This document shows positions 7,461 to 15,890 of a DNA stretch of 64,000 nucleotides, piece by piece. The stretch is from Paenibacillus solani (lineage in GTDB: Bacteria; Bacillota; Bacilli; Paenibacillales; Paenibacillaceae). The notes beneath the pieces are model-generated. The model was given only the letters and a program-made list of their open reading frames with translations, was not told the DNA's origin and did no database searches. The stretch is taken from the NCBI RefSeq assembly GCF_001277345.1, contig NZ_LIUT01000006.1, positions 194,244 through 258,243 of the forward strand, in the 5' to 3' direction. The position numbers and the translations under genes are program-made. Position 1 is the stretch's first letter. Every line of letters starts with the position of its first letter.

Positions 7461-9107
7461 TTATTGTCCAGCCTTAAGCGGAACGCGCAGGATATCGTCT
7501 CGCTTATGGGTGGTATATTTCGAAATATACACCTCAAGTTCAGTCTTGTCGAAATTTTCATACACGTCCATACGTTTATTGTTGTCATCGCCAAGCATAC
7601 CCATCATGGCAGGCTTCCCATAGTTACGTTCTTGATCGTTAAGATAGTAGGTTCGGTTAACCCCGCCAAATTTGTTGTCCGAGCTCGAAGATTCCACATA
7701 GAGATTGTTGTCCTTCATATAATAGGTCCATGTGATCGGATAACCCGCAATGCTGGACGTTACGCTTTGATGCTCAGCCGAAATGCCGGTTAAGCGGATC
7801 GGATTGTTGTCTCCTTCATAGTCATCAACACGATGCTTGGCGACCAGGGACACCGGCTGGTTCAACAGGGAGGCTGCATTCAGTCCGGCCACTTCAAAGC
7901 GCAGTTCCGTTTTATTGTGTTGTCCCTGAACATACCCTATATTTCCGCCCAGTAGTGTTCCACCTATATCCAGTTGGTATTCCATGTAAGGAACCTGTGT
8001 GTATTTTTCTTCATGGTTCAGGATCAGCCGGACTTGGGTTGGCGTAATGATCATTTCATGGATCTTCGTTCCACCAGGCAGCTGATCAACAGGGATATTC
8101 AGCGTTTCCTTAAACGTTCCATTGTCCATTTGTTTCTTGGACAGGGCCATATTTAAGCTCCAAGTACCCTCTGCGGTTTCAAGTGTGCGATCATAAGTAA
8201 GCTGGAAGGCAGTTCCTTTTGCAAGCAAATGGTCGGACTTGAATTTTTGCTGATTTATAAATTCTCCGGCTGCACCTGGGGCTCCATTAAAGGAAGGCTC
8301 GGTTTCCTTGATACTCTCACCCTTGTCATTGATGGCCTGTACTCGCACCCAGCCTTTACTGCTCATCTCAGGATCCGTATACGTAATGGCCGTTCGGAGC
8401 AGGACATTTCCATCGGATTGATCGAATGACTGCAGGCTCACGCTGTCAATGCCATCTTTCTGGATAGGGAATACCTGTGTATTGGAGTTACTAGGGTCGT
8501 AGTTGAGGGACTGTGTGCCATTGCCGGTAAAATGGATATTCTCCATGGCAAACTCAATATCCGCTATCTGGCCGTCAGCGACCCAATCGGTTTCAAAATA
8601 CCCTTGGAACACGCCCAGTTTCTCGTTCCACTGATGGGAGTCACGGCCCTCAATGGTACGGCCATCCTTATCTTTAAGCCCAATATGATCAAAGGCGACT
8701 TGCTCACCAGCCCGTGATCCAGGATCGAGACTGTAAAGCAGGACCGTCCGGTTCTCATCGATAAACGCCGTATGGACCGTTAAGGTTATGCCATCCTTTG
8801 TCACGGTTTGCTCAATCGTCTGGCCAAGCCCCTGTTCCAATGCGGTCTGGATACCAGCTCTGTAAGTTAGAAGATTGGACCAGTCATAGTTCAGAGCTGC
8901 ATAGACCGGCGTTGCCATCAAGGCGACGGATATCCCCGTGATGATCGCAATACGTTTATGTTTGCGTGGACGAAGCGGAACAGGATCACCAGCGGCGATC
9001 TTCATTTCGTTCTGCTGGATACTGCTCCACATCCGATCAAAATCTGGATATGATACGTTATTCGCCGTTTTCATCTGGTCCTTCAGATTGTTCTCAAAAC
9101 GATCCAT
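7461..9107 (-). CDS. DUF4179 membrane protein, probable anti-sigma factor
   Basis: A 548-residue protein with a cytoplasmic N-terminus of about 50 residues (DFDRMWSSIQQNEMK), one membrane helix (about 53-70, AIITGISVALMATPVYAAL) and a long extracellular part built of repeated beta-rich segments. The region after the helix fits DUF4179 and the later part DUF5643-like repeats. It overlaps the upstream ECF sigma gene by 14 bases, so it is the likely partner that keeps that factor inactive. It is longer than the related protein at 2093-3169 (358 residues). The ATG follows GGGAGAGAACCAAT. The sensed signal is not apparent. Confidence 0.82.
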   Translation of the reverse strand: MDRFENNLKDQMKTANNVSYPDFDRMWSSIQQNEMKIAAGDPVPLRPRKHKRIAIITGISVALMATPVYAALNYDWSNLLTYRAGIQTALEQGLGQTIEQTVTKDGITLTVHTAFIDENRTVLLYSLDPGSRAGEQVAFDHIGLKDKDGRTIEGRDSHQWNEKLGVFQGYFETDWVADGQIADIEFAMENIHFTGNGTQSLNYDPSNSNTQVFPIQKDGIDSVSLQSFDQSDGNVLLRTAITYTDPEMSSKGWVRVQAINDKGESIKETEPSFNGAPGAAGEFINQQKFKSDHLLAKGTAFQLTYDRTLETAEGTWSLNMALSKKQMDNGTFKETLNIPVDQLPGGTKIHEMIITPTQVRLILNHEEKYTQVPYMEYQLDIGGTLLGGNIGYVQGQHNKTELRFEVAGLNAASLLNQPVSLVAKHRVDDYEGDNNPIRLTGISAEHQSVTSSIAGYPITWTYYMKDNNLYVESSSSDNKFGGVNRTYYLNDQERNYGKPAMMGMLGDDNNKRMDVYENFDKTELEVYISKYTTHKRDDILRVPLKAGQ

Positions 9108-9627
9108 ATTGGTTCTCTCCCTTCAGCCAGAAGCTGTGATTATGTTCAAGTTTCTTGCGCATGATTTTCAATGCTTTGTGGAGCCTTGATTTAACCGTCC
9201 CTACAGGGATCTTCAGTGTTTCGGCGATTTCCGCCATCGACATCTCACCGATATAGCGGAGCGTGACAACGGCCATCAGCTTATCCGGAAGCTGCCGCAG
9301 TAATTTCCCCCATTCCGCCGCCGCTGCCTTTTCCAATACGATGGTGTCTACGGATTTAACCGATGCGGTGGTCTGCTCGTGGAGCCACTCGACCTGGCTT
9401 TGCTTGTCCCGCTGGGTCTGATTCCTTCTAAGCAGGTTCAAGCAATGGTTCATTGCGATGCGCATAATCCAGGCGCGTGTATGCTCAACGTTTCTCCAAT
9501 CTTGACGAAATACGGTGACAAAAACGTCGTGGCAGAGATCTTCCGCATCTTGCGCGTTCCGCAGCATGTAGTAGCAGGTGCGGTACACATCCTTGTTGTA
9601 AGCATCGAATAACTCGCGTTCCGTCAA
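9094..9627 (-). CDS. ECF RNA polymerase sigma factor paired with a DUF4179 protein
   Basis: A 177-residue sigma factor with region 2 (AQDAEDLCHDVFVTVFRQ, then RAWIMRIAMNHCLNLLRR) and region 4 (MSMAEIAETLKIPVGTVKSRLHK). It should direct polymerase to a small regulon that includes its own operon. A TTG start at 9627 was chosen: AAAGGAG lies nine bases upstream. Longer in-frame starts up to 9741 lack a ribosome binding site and would extend into the intergenic region. Its end overlaps the DUF4179 gene. Upstream, TGAACCCTTTT (minus strand, 9690-9680) resembles an ECF -35 element and is part of the palindrome ACCCTT-TTC-AAGGGT; no good -10 element was found. Confidence 0.87.
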   Translation of the reverse strand: MTERELFDAYNKDVYRTCYYMLRNAQDAEDLCHDVFVTVFRQDWRNVEHTRAWIMRIAMNHCLNLLRRNQTQRDKQSQVEWLHEQTTASVKSVDTIVLEKAAAAEWGKLLRQLPDKLMAVVTLRYIGEMSMAEIAETLKIPVGTVKSRLHKALKIMRKKLEHNHSFWLKGENQYGSF

Positions 9628-9762
9628 TCCAAGGCACTCCTTTCTTCTTGTTATGTCTAATAAACAAATGACCCTTGAAAAGGGTTCATCTTTTTTGCAG
9701 TTTTTACCTAAATACAGGGAAGGGCTAAAGTCCGTGTCCAATTACTGTTGATTTCATTTTAA

Positions 9763-9808
9763 CAAAAAAGAACATCTGACCCCGCTATAAAAGAAGGGCA
9801 GATGTTCT
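9763..9808 (-). terminator. Terminator of the GH3 gene
   Basis: AGAACATCTG and CAGATGTTCT form a 10-bp stem; on the minus strand a run of six T follows. Confidence 0.85.
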
Positions 9809-9895
9809 ATGAATATCTACAAAGTTTGAAGCTGCTGACAGCTCAATTGCACACGCATATTAAAAGCATGTCCATAGTGGGGTACTACCGATGGC

Positions 9896-12700
9896 TTAAA
9901 CGATGCGGAGCCAGCTGATTTGCACTTCGCCTTTCATAATAAGGAAGACGTCGGCTCGTTCCGTTAATCCCGTCAGCTCCGCTTGGACCGTTGTCCAAGC
10001 TTGGCGTCCGCCGGTCGGCAGAATGTTGCAGCTTCCAGCTGCAGGACCATCCGGGCTGCCGGTCCTAATGACGACCTCACCGCCTTGGATATGCCCGCTT
10101 ACTCTGGCTTCGAACATTCTCGAAGCATCGCCCAGATCCACGTCATGAAAAGCGATCCATCCGGAATCGCCGGTTATACGAATGCTCTCGCCGCCTTCCC
10201 GGCACTCATCCAGGAAGACATCCTGATAGTCATCATAATTCACCGCTCGGACAGGCTCATGCAGTATGCGTGGAGGGATCGTTTCACCATCGACTTGAAG
10301 GACTGCGGTTTCCTGAAGTTGGCTGGAGGACGGCCCCGCCATGAGCGTATAAGTTCCCTTTTCAACGCAATAGCGGTCCCGGGTGACATCCCAGAACGCC
10401 AGTTCCTCCGCTTTAAGCTCAAAGCTGACCGTTTCCGAAGCGCCAGGGGCCAGATGGATACGCTGGAAGCCTTTTAACGTTTTAAGAGGACGGACGACAC
10501 GGGAGGAGTTGGCTTTTACGTAGAGCTGAACCACCTCATCGCCGGCCAGCGGCCCCTCATTCCTCACGTCAACAGTGACGATGACACTGCCATCAGCAGA
10601 TATTTCCGGCTGACTTAGCGACAGACCGCTGTAGTGGAAGCAGGAGTAGCTGAGGCCGTGACCGAACGGATACAGCACGTCTCCGTCAAAATATTGATAG
10701 GTCCGTTTCCCTTTGATGATGTCATAATCCATGAGGTCCGGAAGCTGCTCAGTTGACTTATACCACGTCATGTTTAAACGGCCGCCCGGATTGTAATCTC
10801 CGTACAGCACATCGGCTACCGCATGGCCCAGCTCCTGCCCGGCGTGGGATGTATAGAGAATGGATGGCACGTGCTCCTGTTCCCAGTTCACGGCGAACGG
10901 ATACCCGCCTACGATGACAACCACGGTATGGGGATTGGCTTCGTACACCGCCTGAATTAAGGCTTGCTGAGCAGGAGGAAGGGTAATGTCAGGACGGTCG
11001 ATCGTTTCCTTGCCGTTAATGAACGGACTGTTTCCAACGAAGATTAGGACAGTTTCAGCTGATGCTGCCGCAGCGGATGCCTCATCGATGCCATTCTGAA
11101 CCGTTTCAATGGTAAATGGCGTTCCTGCCTCCCCGGTACGGCCAACCACCAGTTGTCCATCCTCGTTCACTAGGATCGGCTTGCCCTCCCAGTTTGTCAT
11201 GATGAAGTTTCCATCCGGCAGCGCTTCAAAGCCGAAGGCCTCCTTCACGAACCAGCCGCGAGCTTCATCGGCTGCTGCGTGTAGTCCCGTCTCCGTTTCC
11301 GTTACGAATTTGCTGTTATCGACAAGTCGAAGCGTCACTGAGCCCCAGCCCCAGTCATTTCGCTCGAACACAGTTGCTTCGGAAGCTTCTGCCGTGCTTA
11401 TAAGCGGTCCGCCATTCTCAGTTGAAGATAAGGACACATACTTACCGCTAACAGCAGAACGAAGACGTATCTGATCTAATCCCGTATGAAAATGGACGCT
11501 GCGATTCTGCATTTTCTCCTGCACGCCCTGCAGCGGCGTAATCCGGTATGGAGGCGTGCCGCTGTACCAATCTGTATATGCTTCGTTAGCCAGCGGTCCG
11601 ATGACGGCAACGGATTTCAGCTGATCACGCTTAAGGGGCAGCAATCCGTCGTTTTTCAGGAGTACGATCGACTCCCGGGCTGCTCGCAGAGATAATTCGG
11701 CATGCTCGGGTGCGCATAGCTTCGACTCGGGCACATGGCTGTAAGGGTTCCGCTGCTCAAGATCGAATTCCCCTAGACGGAAGCGGACGCGAAAAGTATT
11801 ACGCAGGGCATGATCCAGATCCTGCTCCTCAAGTAATCCTTGCTCTAATGCGTCGCGAAGAGCACGGAAGGAGATGTCCTGATCATCGGTAATACTGTCG
11901 ATACCGGCTTTGACGGAGCCGGCAACAGCCTCTGCATAAGAAGACATATACTGATGATCCATAACAGTGCCGAGCACGTCGCCCGCGTCTCCGACAACGA
12001 AGCCGTCCATGCCCCATTCCTGTTTGACGATGGTGTTCACTTCCTGGTTTAGGTTGCAGGGGATGCCATTGATGCCGTTATACGCGGTCATCATGGAACC
12101 GGCTTTGCCTACGCGGAATGGTGCTTCGAATGCCTTCAGATAATACTCGCGCTTGTTTCGCGGATCAATGCTTACCGATGCGCTGCCGCGGTCAACTTCA
12201 TTATTATTGCCGTAGAAATGCTTCAGGGTGGCCACCGTTTTATAGTAGAAGGGGTGATCTCCCTGCATACCTTTCACAAGTCCGGTAGAAAGTTCTCCAG
12301 TCAGATGGGGATCCTCGCCATAGGCTTCCTCCGTAAGCCCCCAGCGAGGGTCACGCTCCATATCCACCGTGGGTGCCCAGATGGTGAGTCCATGGATGGC
12401 CCGGTCACGCTGGTAGTATACGCGGGCTTCATCCGCGATGACCGATCCGATCTTCCGCATCAGCTCAGGGTTCCAGGTACATGCAAGGCCGGTATTTTGC
12501 GGGAACACCGTCGCTTCGCCAAGCCATGCCACACCGTGTGTGCCCTCGGTGCCATGTTTATATTTGTGCACACCTAGGCGGGGGATTTCCGCCTGGTATT
12601 GGCACATTAATTCGATTTTCTCGTCCAGTGTCAAACGGGATACAAGATCGCTAACCCGCTGTTCCAGCGGGAGATCCGGATTCTGGAATGGAAAATTCAT
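9896..12700 (-). CDS. Glycoside hydrolase family 3 beta-glycosidase with inserted beta-trefoil-like segment and C-terminal CBM6-like domain
   Basis: A 934-residue enzyme. The GH3 N-terminal barrel contains KHF (160-162) and the nucleophile region GFVVGDAG, with D238 as the likely nucleophile. The C-terminal alpha/beta domain begins near 340 (ESIVLLKNDGLLPL) and is interrupted at about 409-535 by a segment resembling a fascin-like beta-trefoil (SGKYVSL, FEALPDGNF). It resumes with FVGNSPFING. A fibronectin III-like domain (about 695-770) and a CBM6-like module (about 800-934) close the protein. No signal peptide is seen, so it probably acts in the cytoplasm on imported oligosaccharides. The ATG at 12700 follows AGAGGT; the longer ORF has no ribosome binding site. 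Glucosidase or xylosidase specificity cannot be decided. Confidence 0.88.
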   Translation of the reverse strand: MNFPFQNPDLPLEQRVSDLVSRLTLDEKIELMCQYQAEIPRLGVHKYKHGTEGTHGVAWLGEATVFPQNTGLACTWNPELMRKIGSVIADEARVYYQRDRAIHGLTIWAPTVDMERDPRWGLTEEAYGEDPHLTGELSTGLVKGMQGDHPFYYKTVATLKHFYGNNNEVDRGSASVSIDPRNKREYYLKAFEAPFRVGKAGSMMTAYNGINGIPCNLNQEVNTIVKQEWGMDGFVVGDAGDVLGTVMDHQYMSSYAEAVAGSVKAGIDSITDDQDISFRALRDALEQGLLEEQDLDHALRNTFRVRFRLGEFDLEQRNPYSHVPESKLCAPEHAELSLRAARESIVLLKNDGLLPLKRDQLKSVAVIGPLANEAYTDWYSGTPPYRITPLQGVQEKMQNRSVHFHTGLDQIRLRSAVSGKYVSLSSTENGGPLISTAEASEATVFERNDWGWGSVTLRLVDNSKFVTETETGLHAAADEARGWFVKEAFGFEALPDGNFIMTNWEGKPILVNEDGQLVVGRTGEAGTPFTIETVQNGIDEASAAAASAETVLIFVGNSPFINGKETIDRPDITLPPAQQALIQAVYEANPHTVVVIVGGYPFAVNWEQEHVPSILYTSHAGQELGHAVADVLYGDYNPGGRLNMTWYKSTEQLPDLMDYDIIKGKRTYQYFDGDVLYPFGHGLSYSCFHYSGLSLSQPEISADGSVIVTVDVRNEGPLAGDEVVQLYVKANSSRVVRPLKTLKGFQRIHLAPGASETVSFELKAEELAFWDVTRDRYCVEKGTYTLMAGPSSSQLQETAVLQVDGETIPPRILHEPVRAVNYDDYQDVFLDECREGGESIRITGDSGWIAFHDVDLGDASRMFEARVSGHIQGGEVVIRTGSPDGPAAGSCNILPTGGRQAWTTVQAELTGLTERADVFLIMKGEVQISWLRIV

Positions 12701-12733
12701 CAGCAGGACCTCTTTTCTGTGTATGATTTGGTA

Positions 12734-12747
12734 TGGAAACGCTCTCA
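12734..12747 (-). promoter_or_regulatory. Weak cre-like site before the GH3 gene
   Basis: TGAGAGCGTTTCCA on the minus strand matches 12 of 14 positions of the CcpA consensus TGWAANCGNTNWCA and lies 34 bases before the start codon. Two mismatches make this only a candidate. Confidence 0.3.
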
Positions 12748-12967
12748 GATATCCGTGCAGCCAAAACATCAGTGCAGGCAGATGCTGCGGAGGACAATTC
12801 TATCATAACGTTCAAACCGGGGTCATAATACACTAGAAATTAGCGTTTTTTTCATGTGATTATTGGACGAGAGCGATAGAGTCGGTGCCTGAAATCGGTG
12901 AGCATAAACATGAGGTAGGCGCAGGAGGGGCGGGCTTGGCAGAAGATCCTGTGGCGTGAAGCTCCTA

Positions 12968-13717
12968 TTACATTCGGCAAATTTCTTTGGGACAAGACTC
13001 ACAATGGCAAATGTTGCGTAAATAGTCCGGATCATTGAGTATAATGCGTCCTCGTTCAGTTGAAATCACGCCATTATCCTTAAGCTCGTTCAATATACGA
13101 TTTACGCTTTCCCGGGTAGAGCCGATCATTTCTGCCATTTCCAGATTCGTTATTCGCTTACCAATCATGGACCTTGCGTCCTTGCCTGTTCCATTTGTGC
13201 CGTACATATTGTGAAGCCGCAGCAATAGAGAGCACAGGGCACCAGATTTGCCATGCAGCAGCAGATCGCGCAATTTACTCTGTGTCGTGCGCTGCATTAG
13301 CGCCATCCAACTCATATATTCCACAGCGAAATCTCCGTTGCTGCGTATGATTGTATCCAGTTTTTCCTGGGGGATGACCCCAATCTCACTATCTTCCAAA
13401 GCTTTAGCTTCGAATTGATGGACGGCTCCTCTCAAAGAGTTGGGTTCTCCGAACAAATCGCCGGGAATGTGTAGCGAGAGGGTGGCAGACATGCCCCCCT
13501 CTAGCAGCTTGGATACTTTCAAGCTTCCCCGGTTTACCAAATACAATTGATCCGCACGATCGTTTTCCTCGTATAGATAATCACCGGTAAACAATAGAAC
13601 AGGCTCGGCCATTTCCCGGATTAAGGCAAGGTTCGCCGGTGAATAGACAGAGGAAGTGGCTGCCGGATACAGCCCTCCGTTCCTTGAATTGGACCTTGTA
13701 CTCCTGCTCTGTTTCAT
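12968..13717 (-). CDS. fnr: Crp/Fnr-family oxygen regulator with C-terminal iron-sulfur cysteine cluster (Fnr)
   Basis: A 249-residue regulator with a cyclic-nucleotide-type sensor domain (about 40-150), a long dimer helix and a winged helix-turn-helix (TNLEMAEMIGSTRESVNRIL). The C-terminus has C239, C242 and C247, spacing CxxCxxxxC, plus C237. In Bacillus subtilis Fnr the cysteines with exactly this spacing (C227, C230, C235) hold a [4Fe-4S] cluster that makes DNA binding oxygen-sensitive, so this is most likely a true anaerobic regulator. The ATG follows AAGGAGT at nine bases. It lies 26 bases behind apbE and is probably co-transcribed. TGTGA-N6-TCACA boxes at pplA and a weaker one at eetA are probable targets. 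Confidence 0.88.
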   Translation of the reverse strand: MKQSRSTRSNSRNGGLYPAATSSVYSPANLALIREMAEPVLLFTGDYLYEENDRADQLYLVNRGSLKVSKLLEGGMSATLSLHIPGDLFGEPNSLRGAVHQFEAKALEDSEIGVIPQEKLDTIIRSNGDFAVEYMSWMALMQRTTQSKLRDLLLHGKSGALCSLLLRLHNMYGTNGTGKDARSMIGKRITNLEMAEMIGSTRESVNRILNELKDNGVISTERGRIILNDPDYLRNICHCESCPKEICRM

Positions 13718-13743
13718 ACAATCTACTCCTTTTTGTAAGTTTA

Positions 13744-14808
13744 TTATTCCGCATGCTGATAGTCCTCATTGGTCAATTTGAACGTATCGGTCAGACCTGA
13801 GGTAAGGTAGATTTGATGGTCAGTGGTGACGAAAATAGCCTCGGCATCGCCCCGGCTTGCGATGAATCGTCGTCCTTCATCGAGCCCAAGTGAGAATACG
13901 GACGTCGACATGGCATCAGCATCCATGGATGTGTCAGTCACAATCGTGACGCTCAGCAGGTCATTATCGACCGGATACCCGCTAAAGGGGTTCAGAATAT
14001 GGTGATACAATTTCCCATCTGCTTCGAAGAAACGTTCATATACGCCTGAAGTCACGATGGTCTTGTTGACGACTTTCAGTGTGCCCAGGTGCTGGCCTCG
14101 CTTTTCCCCCGGGTCTTGAATGCCGATATTCCAGGGTGAACCATCCGGTTTCGCGCCCATGGCAAGGATATTGCCTCCGAGGTCGATGATGGCTGAGTGG
14201 AAGTCCTGCTGCTGTAAGTAATCAGCGATAACATCCGCCGCATACCCTTTGGCGATGGCTCCCAGATCCAGCGACATTCCTTCTTTCTTCAACAGAATGG
14301 AATGCGTTTGCGGATTCAAGACCACATCCTTGTAGCTCATTCGCTGCATAGCGGCACTTAACTCATCCTCTGCCGGTACGGCAGGGTTCTCGCTGCCGAT
14401 TCCCCAGAGGTCTACAAGCGGACCGATGGTTGGTTCGAAATGCCCGCCGGAGGCTGCAGCGTAATCAATGGCAGTCTGGATGACCTTGAATGTATCGTCA
14501 GATACGCTTTCTTCCTTTTTCCCTGCGGCTTGGTTCACTCGGTCAATCTCGCTGCCTGCCAGCTGCCGGTTCATTCGTTGATCGATCCTCTCGAGCTGTG
14601 TGCCTATTTCTTCGAAATGCTGTGAGGTCATCCGATCATCGTACACACGGACGCTTACAATGGTATCGAATATAAAATAACGTTCGGTTGCCGGTTCAAT
14701 GGTGGCGGCAGTCTTCTGATCCGCTGTGGATGCACAGCCCATAGGACCAACCAGCAGCAGGGTAAGCATGGTGAATAGGCTGATGTAGGAAAGCAGCTTC
14801 CTGTGCAT
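13744..14808 (-). CDS. apbE: FAD:protein FMN transferase, exported lipoprotein (ApbE/FmnB)
   Basis: A 354-residue ApbE-family enzyme that moves FMN from FAD onto threonine or serine of target proteins outside the membrane. An N-terminal signal sequence ends at C25 (LLLVGPMGC), a slightly unusual lipobox. Family motifs are visible: the FDTIVSVRVY start, LDLGAIAKGYAAD, IIDLGGNILAMG and the late metal-binding segment TDTSMDADAMSTSVF. The ATG is preceded by GAGGAGG. In Listeria the equivalent FmnB flavinylates PplA; here the substrate would be the lipoprotein at 23104-24006. It is transcribed divergently from eetA and ahead of fnr. Confidence 0.93.
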   Translation of the reverse strand: MHRKLLSYISLFTMLTLLLVGPMGCASTADQKTAATIEPATERYFIFDTIVSVRVYDDRMTSQHFEEIGTQLERIDQRMNRQLAGSEIDRVNQAAGKKEESVSDDTFKVIQTAIDYAAASGGHFEPTIGPLVDLWGIGSENPAVPAEDELSAAMQRMSYKDVVLNPQTHSILLKKEGMSLDLGAIAKGYAADVIADYLQQQDFHSAIIDLGGNILAMGAKPDGSPWNIGIQDPGEKRGQHLGTLKVVNKTIVTSGVYERFFEADGKLYHHILNPFSGYPVDNDLLSVTIVTDTSMDADAMSTSVFSLGLDEGRRFIASRGDAEAIFVTTDHQIYLTSGLTDTFKLTNEDYQHAE

Positions 14809-14891
14809 GACAGTGCCTCCTCTTTTTATTCCTGATACATTCTCATACGAGTTCCGATGATATCAGCGTATCAGACCAGCCCCCTTCTGAA

Positions 14892-14907
14892 TGTGAGAAA
14901 AATCATT
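14892..14907. promoter_or_regulatory. FNR-type box between apbE and eetA
   Basis: TGTGA-N6-TCATT matches 8 of 10 conserved bases of the Fnr consensus TGTGA-N6-TCACA. Its centre (14899.5) lies 41.5 bases before a start point predicted at about 14941 from GATAAT at 14929-14934, the class II activator position for eetA. For the divergent apbE the same box would sit at -41.5 of a promoter whose -10 element (TACGCT) is poor. Confidence 0.5.
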
Positions 14908-14966
14908 TCTGGCCCTTGCCGCAGCCCTGATAATGAAGATAAGCAAAGCGAACTGGAGAGATGCTG

Positions 14967-15347
14967 ATGAAACGCGGAGATATTGGAATAGCGCTCGTAC
15001 TGATCGTTGCTGTTGCCTGGTTTGGGATTTCCAAATTTGTAGGGGATGACGGAGCGGCACAGGGTACCTATGCCGTAATAGAAGTGAATGGCAAGCATTA
15101 TGATACCGTGGCGCTTACGGAAGAGTCGCGAGATATAGAAATTCGGACAGAGCGGGGATATAACCTCCTGAGAGTCTCACGCGGGGGGATTGAGATGATT
15201 GAGTCTGATTGCCCCGATCAGCTCTGCGTGGGATTTGGTCACATCCATGATGTGCATGAAACCATCGTATGTTTACCCAATCGTGTGTTCGTCGAAGTGA
15301 TCGGAGAACAAACCGAAGGAAGTGAGCCGGATGCCGTTGTCAACTGA
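14967..15347 (+). CDS. eetA: EetA-like NusG domain II membrane-anchored protein
   Basis: A 126-residue protein: one N-terminal membrane helix (residues about 5-22, IGIALVLIVAVAWFGI) and an extracytoplasmic NusG_II domain with CPDQLC and CLPNR, the paired cysteine signatures of this family. In Listeria EetA is required, with EetB, for electron flow from the membrane quinone to extracytoplasmic flavin, though the mechanism is not resolved. The second ATG (14967), eight bases behind GGAG, is preferred to 14961. The gene overlaps eetB by 17 bases and begins the plus-strand operon eetA-eetB-ecfA1-ecfA2-ecfT. Confidence 0.85.
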   Translation: MKRGDIGIALVLIVAVAWFGISKFVGDDGAAQGTYAVIEVNGKHYDTVALTEESRDIEIRTERGYNLLRVSRGGIEMIESDCPDQLCVGFGHIHDVHETIVCLPNRVFVEVIGEQTEGSEPDAVVN

Positions 15348-15876
15348 TCCTTATGCGCTTCGCAAGCTGGTGGTGATATCCATCTGCGCATCCTTGTCAG
15401 TAGTGCTTGGCATTGTGGAGGCCCTGATTCCGTTTGCAGTGACGATTCCCGGCGCAAAGCTGGGCCTGGGCAATATCCTGGTGCTGACCTGTCTGGTTTG
15501 TCTCGGGGGCCGAGATGCCCTGTGGCTTATTGTCTTAAAGACCTTGCTGACAGCCTTTATACTGGGAAGCTTCTCGACTTTTCTGTTCAGTATGTTTGGC
15601 GCCCTTGCCAGTTATCTGGTCATGTATGTCATGCTCAGGCTGGGAGGAACTCAATTCAGTTTAACAGGTGTTAGCATAGCAGGAGGAGTAGCACATAATG
15701 TAGGCCAATTGACGGCAGCCTCGCTGGTGCTGGGAACCACGAAGATCTATTATTATCTGCCATTCCTGCTGGGGGCGGGGATCGTGACTGGGATTTTTGT
15801 CGGATGGGCTGCTAAGCATCTGATTGAATCCTTACGGCGTATCGATCCGTTCGGCATGTTTCATACGGAAAGCTAA
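15331..15876 (+). CDS. eetB: EetB-like Gx transporter family membrane protein
   Basis: A 181-residue polytopic membrane protein of the family first annotated as heptaprenyl diphosphate synthase component I and later as Gx transporter. Helices contain the glycine-rich IPGAKLGLGNILVL and the conserved SIAGGVAHNVGQL. Despite the old name it is an ECF S-component-like membrane protein. Listeria EetB has this fold and acts with EetA in extracellular electron transfer. The ATG at 15331 follows AAGGA at ten bases; a GTG at 15322 touches that site. Overlap with eetA and the ECF genes behind it fix its role in this locus. Confidence 0.85.
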   Translation: MPLSTDPYALRKLVVISICASLSVVLGIVEALIPFAVTIPGAKLGLGNILVLTCLVCLGGRDALWLIVLKTLLTAFILGSFSTFLFSMFGALASYLVMYVMLRLGGTQFSLTGVSIAGGVAHNVGQLTAASLVLGTTKIYYYLPFLLGAGIVTGIFVGWAAKHLIESLRRIDPFGMFHTES

Positions 15877-15890
15877 GGAGGCGTTAGAAC

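Noticed and set aside
14809..14966. FMN riboswitch before the flavin-related operons
   Set aside because: I looked for the conserved RFN segments in both strands of the apbE/eetA and pplA upstream regions and found none; FNR boxes explain the regions better.
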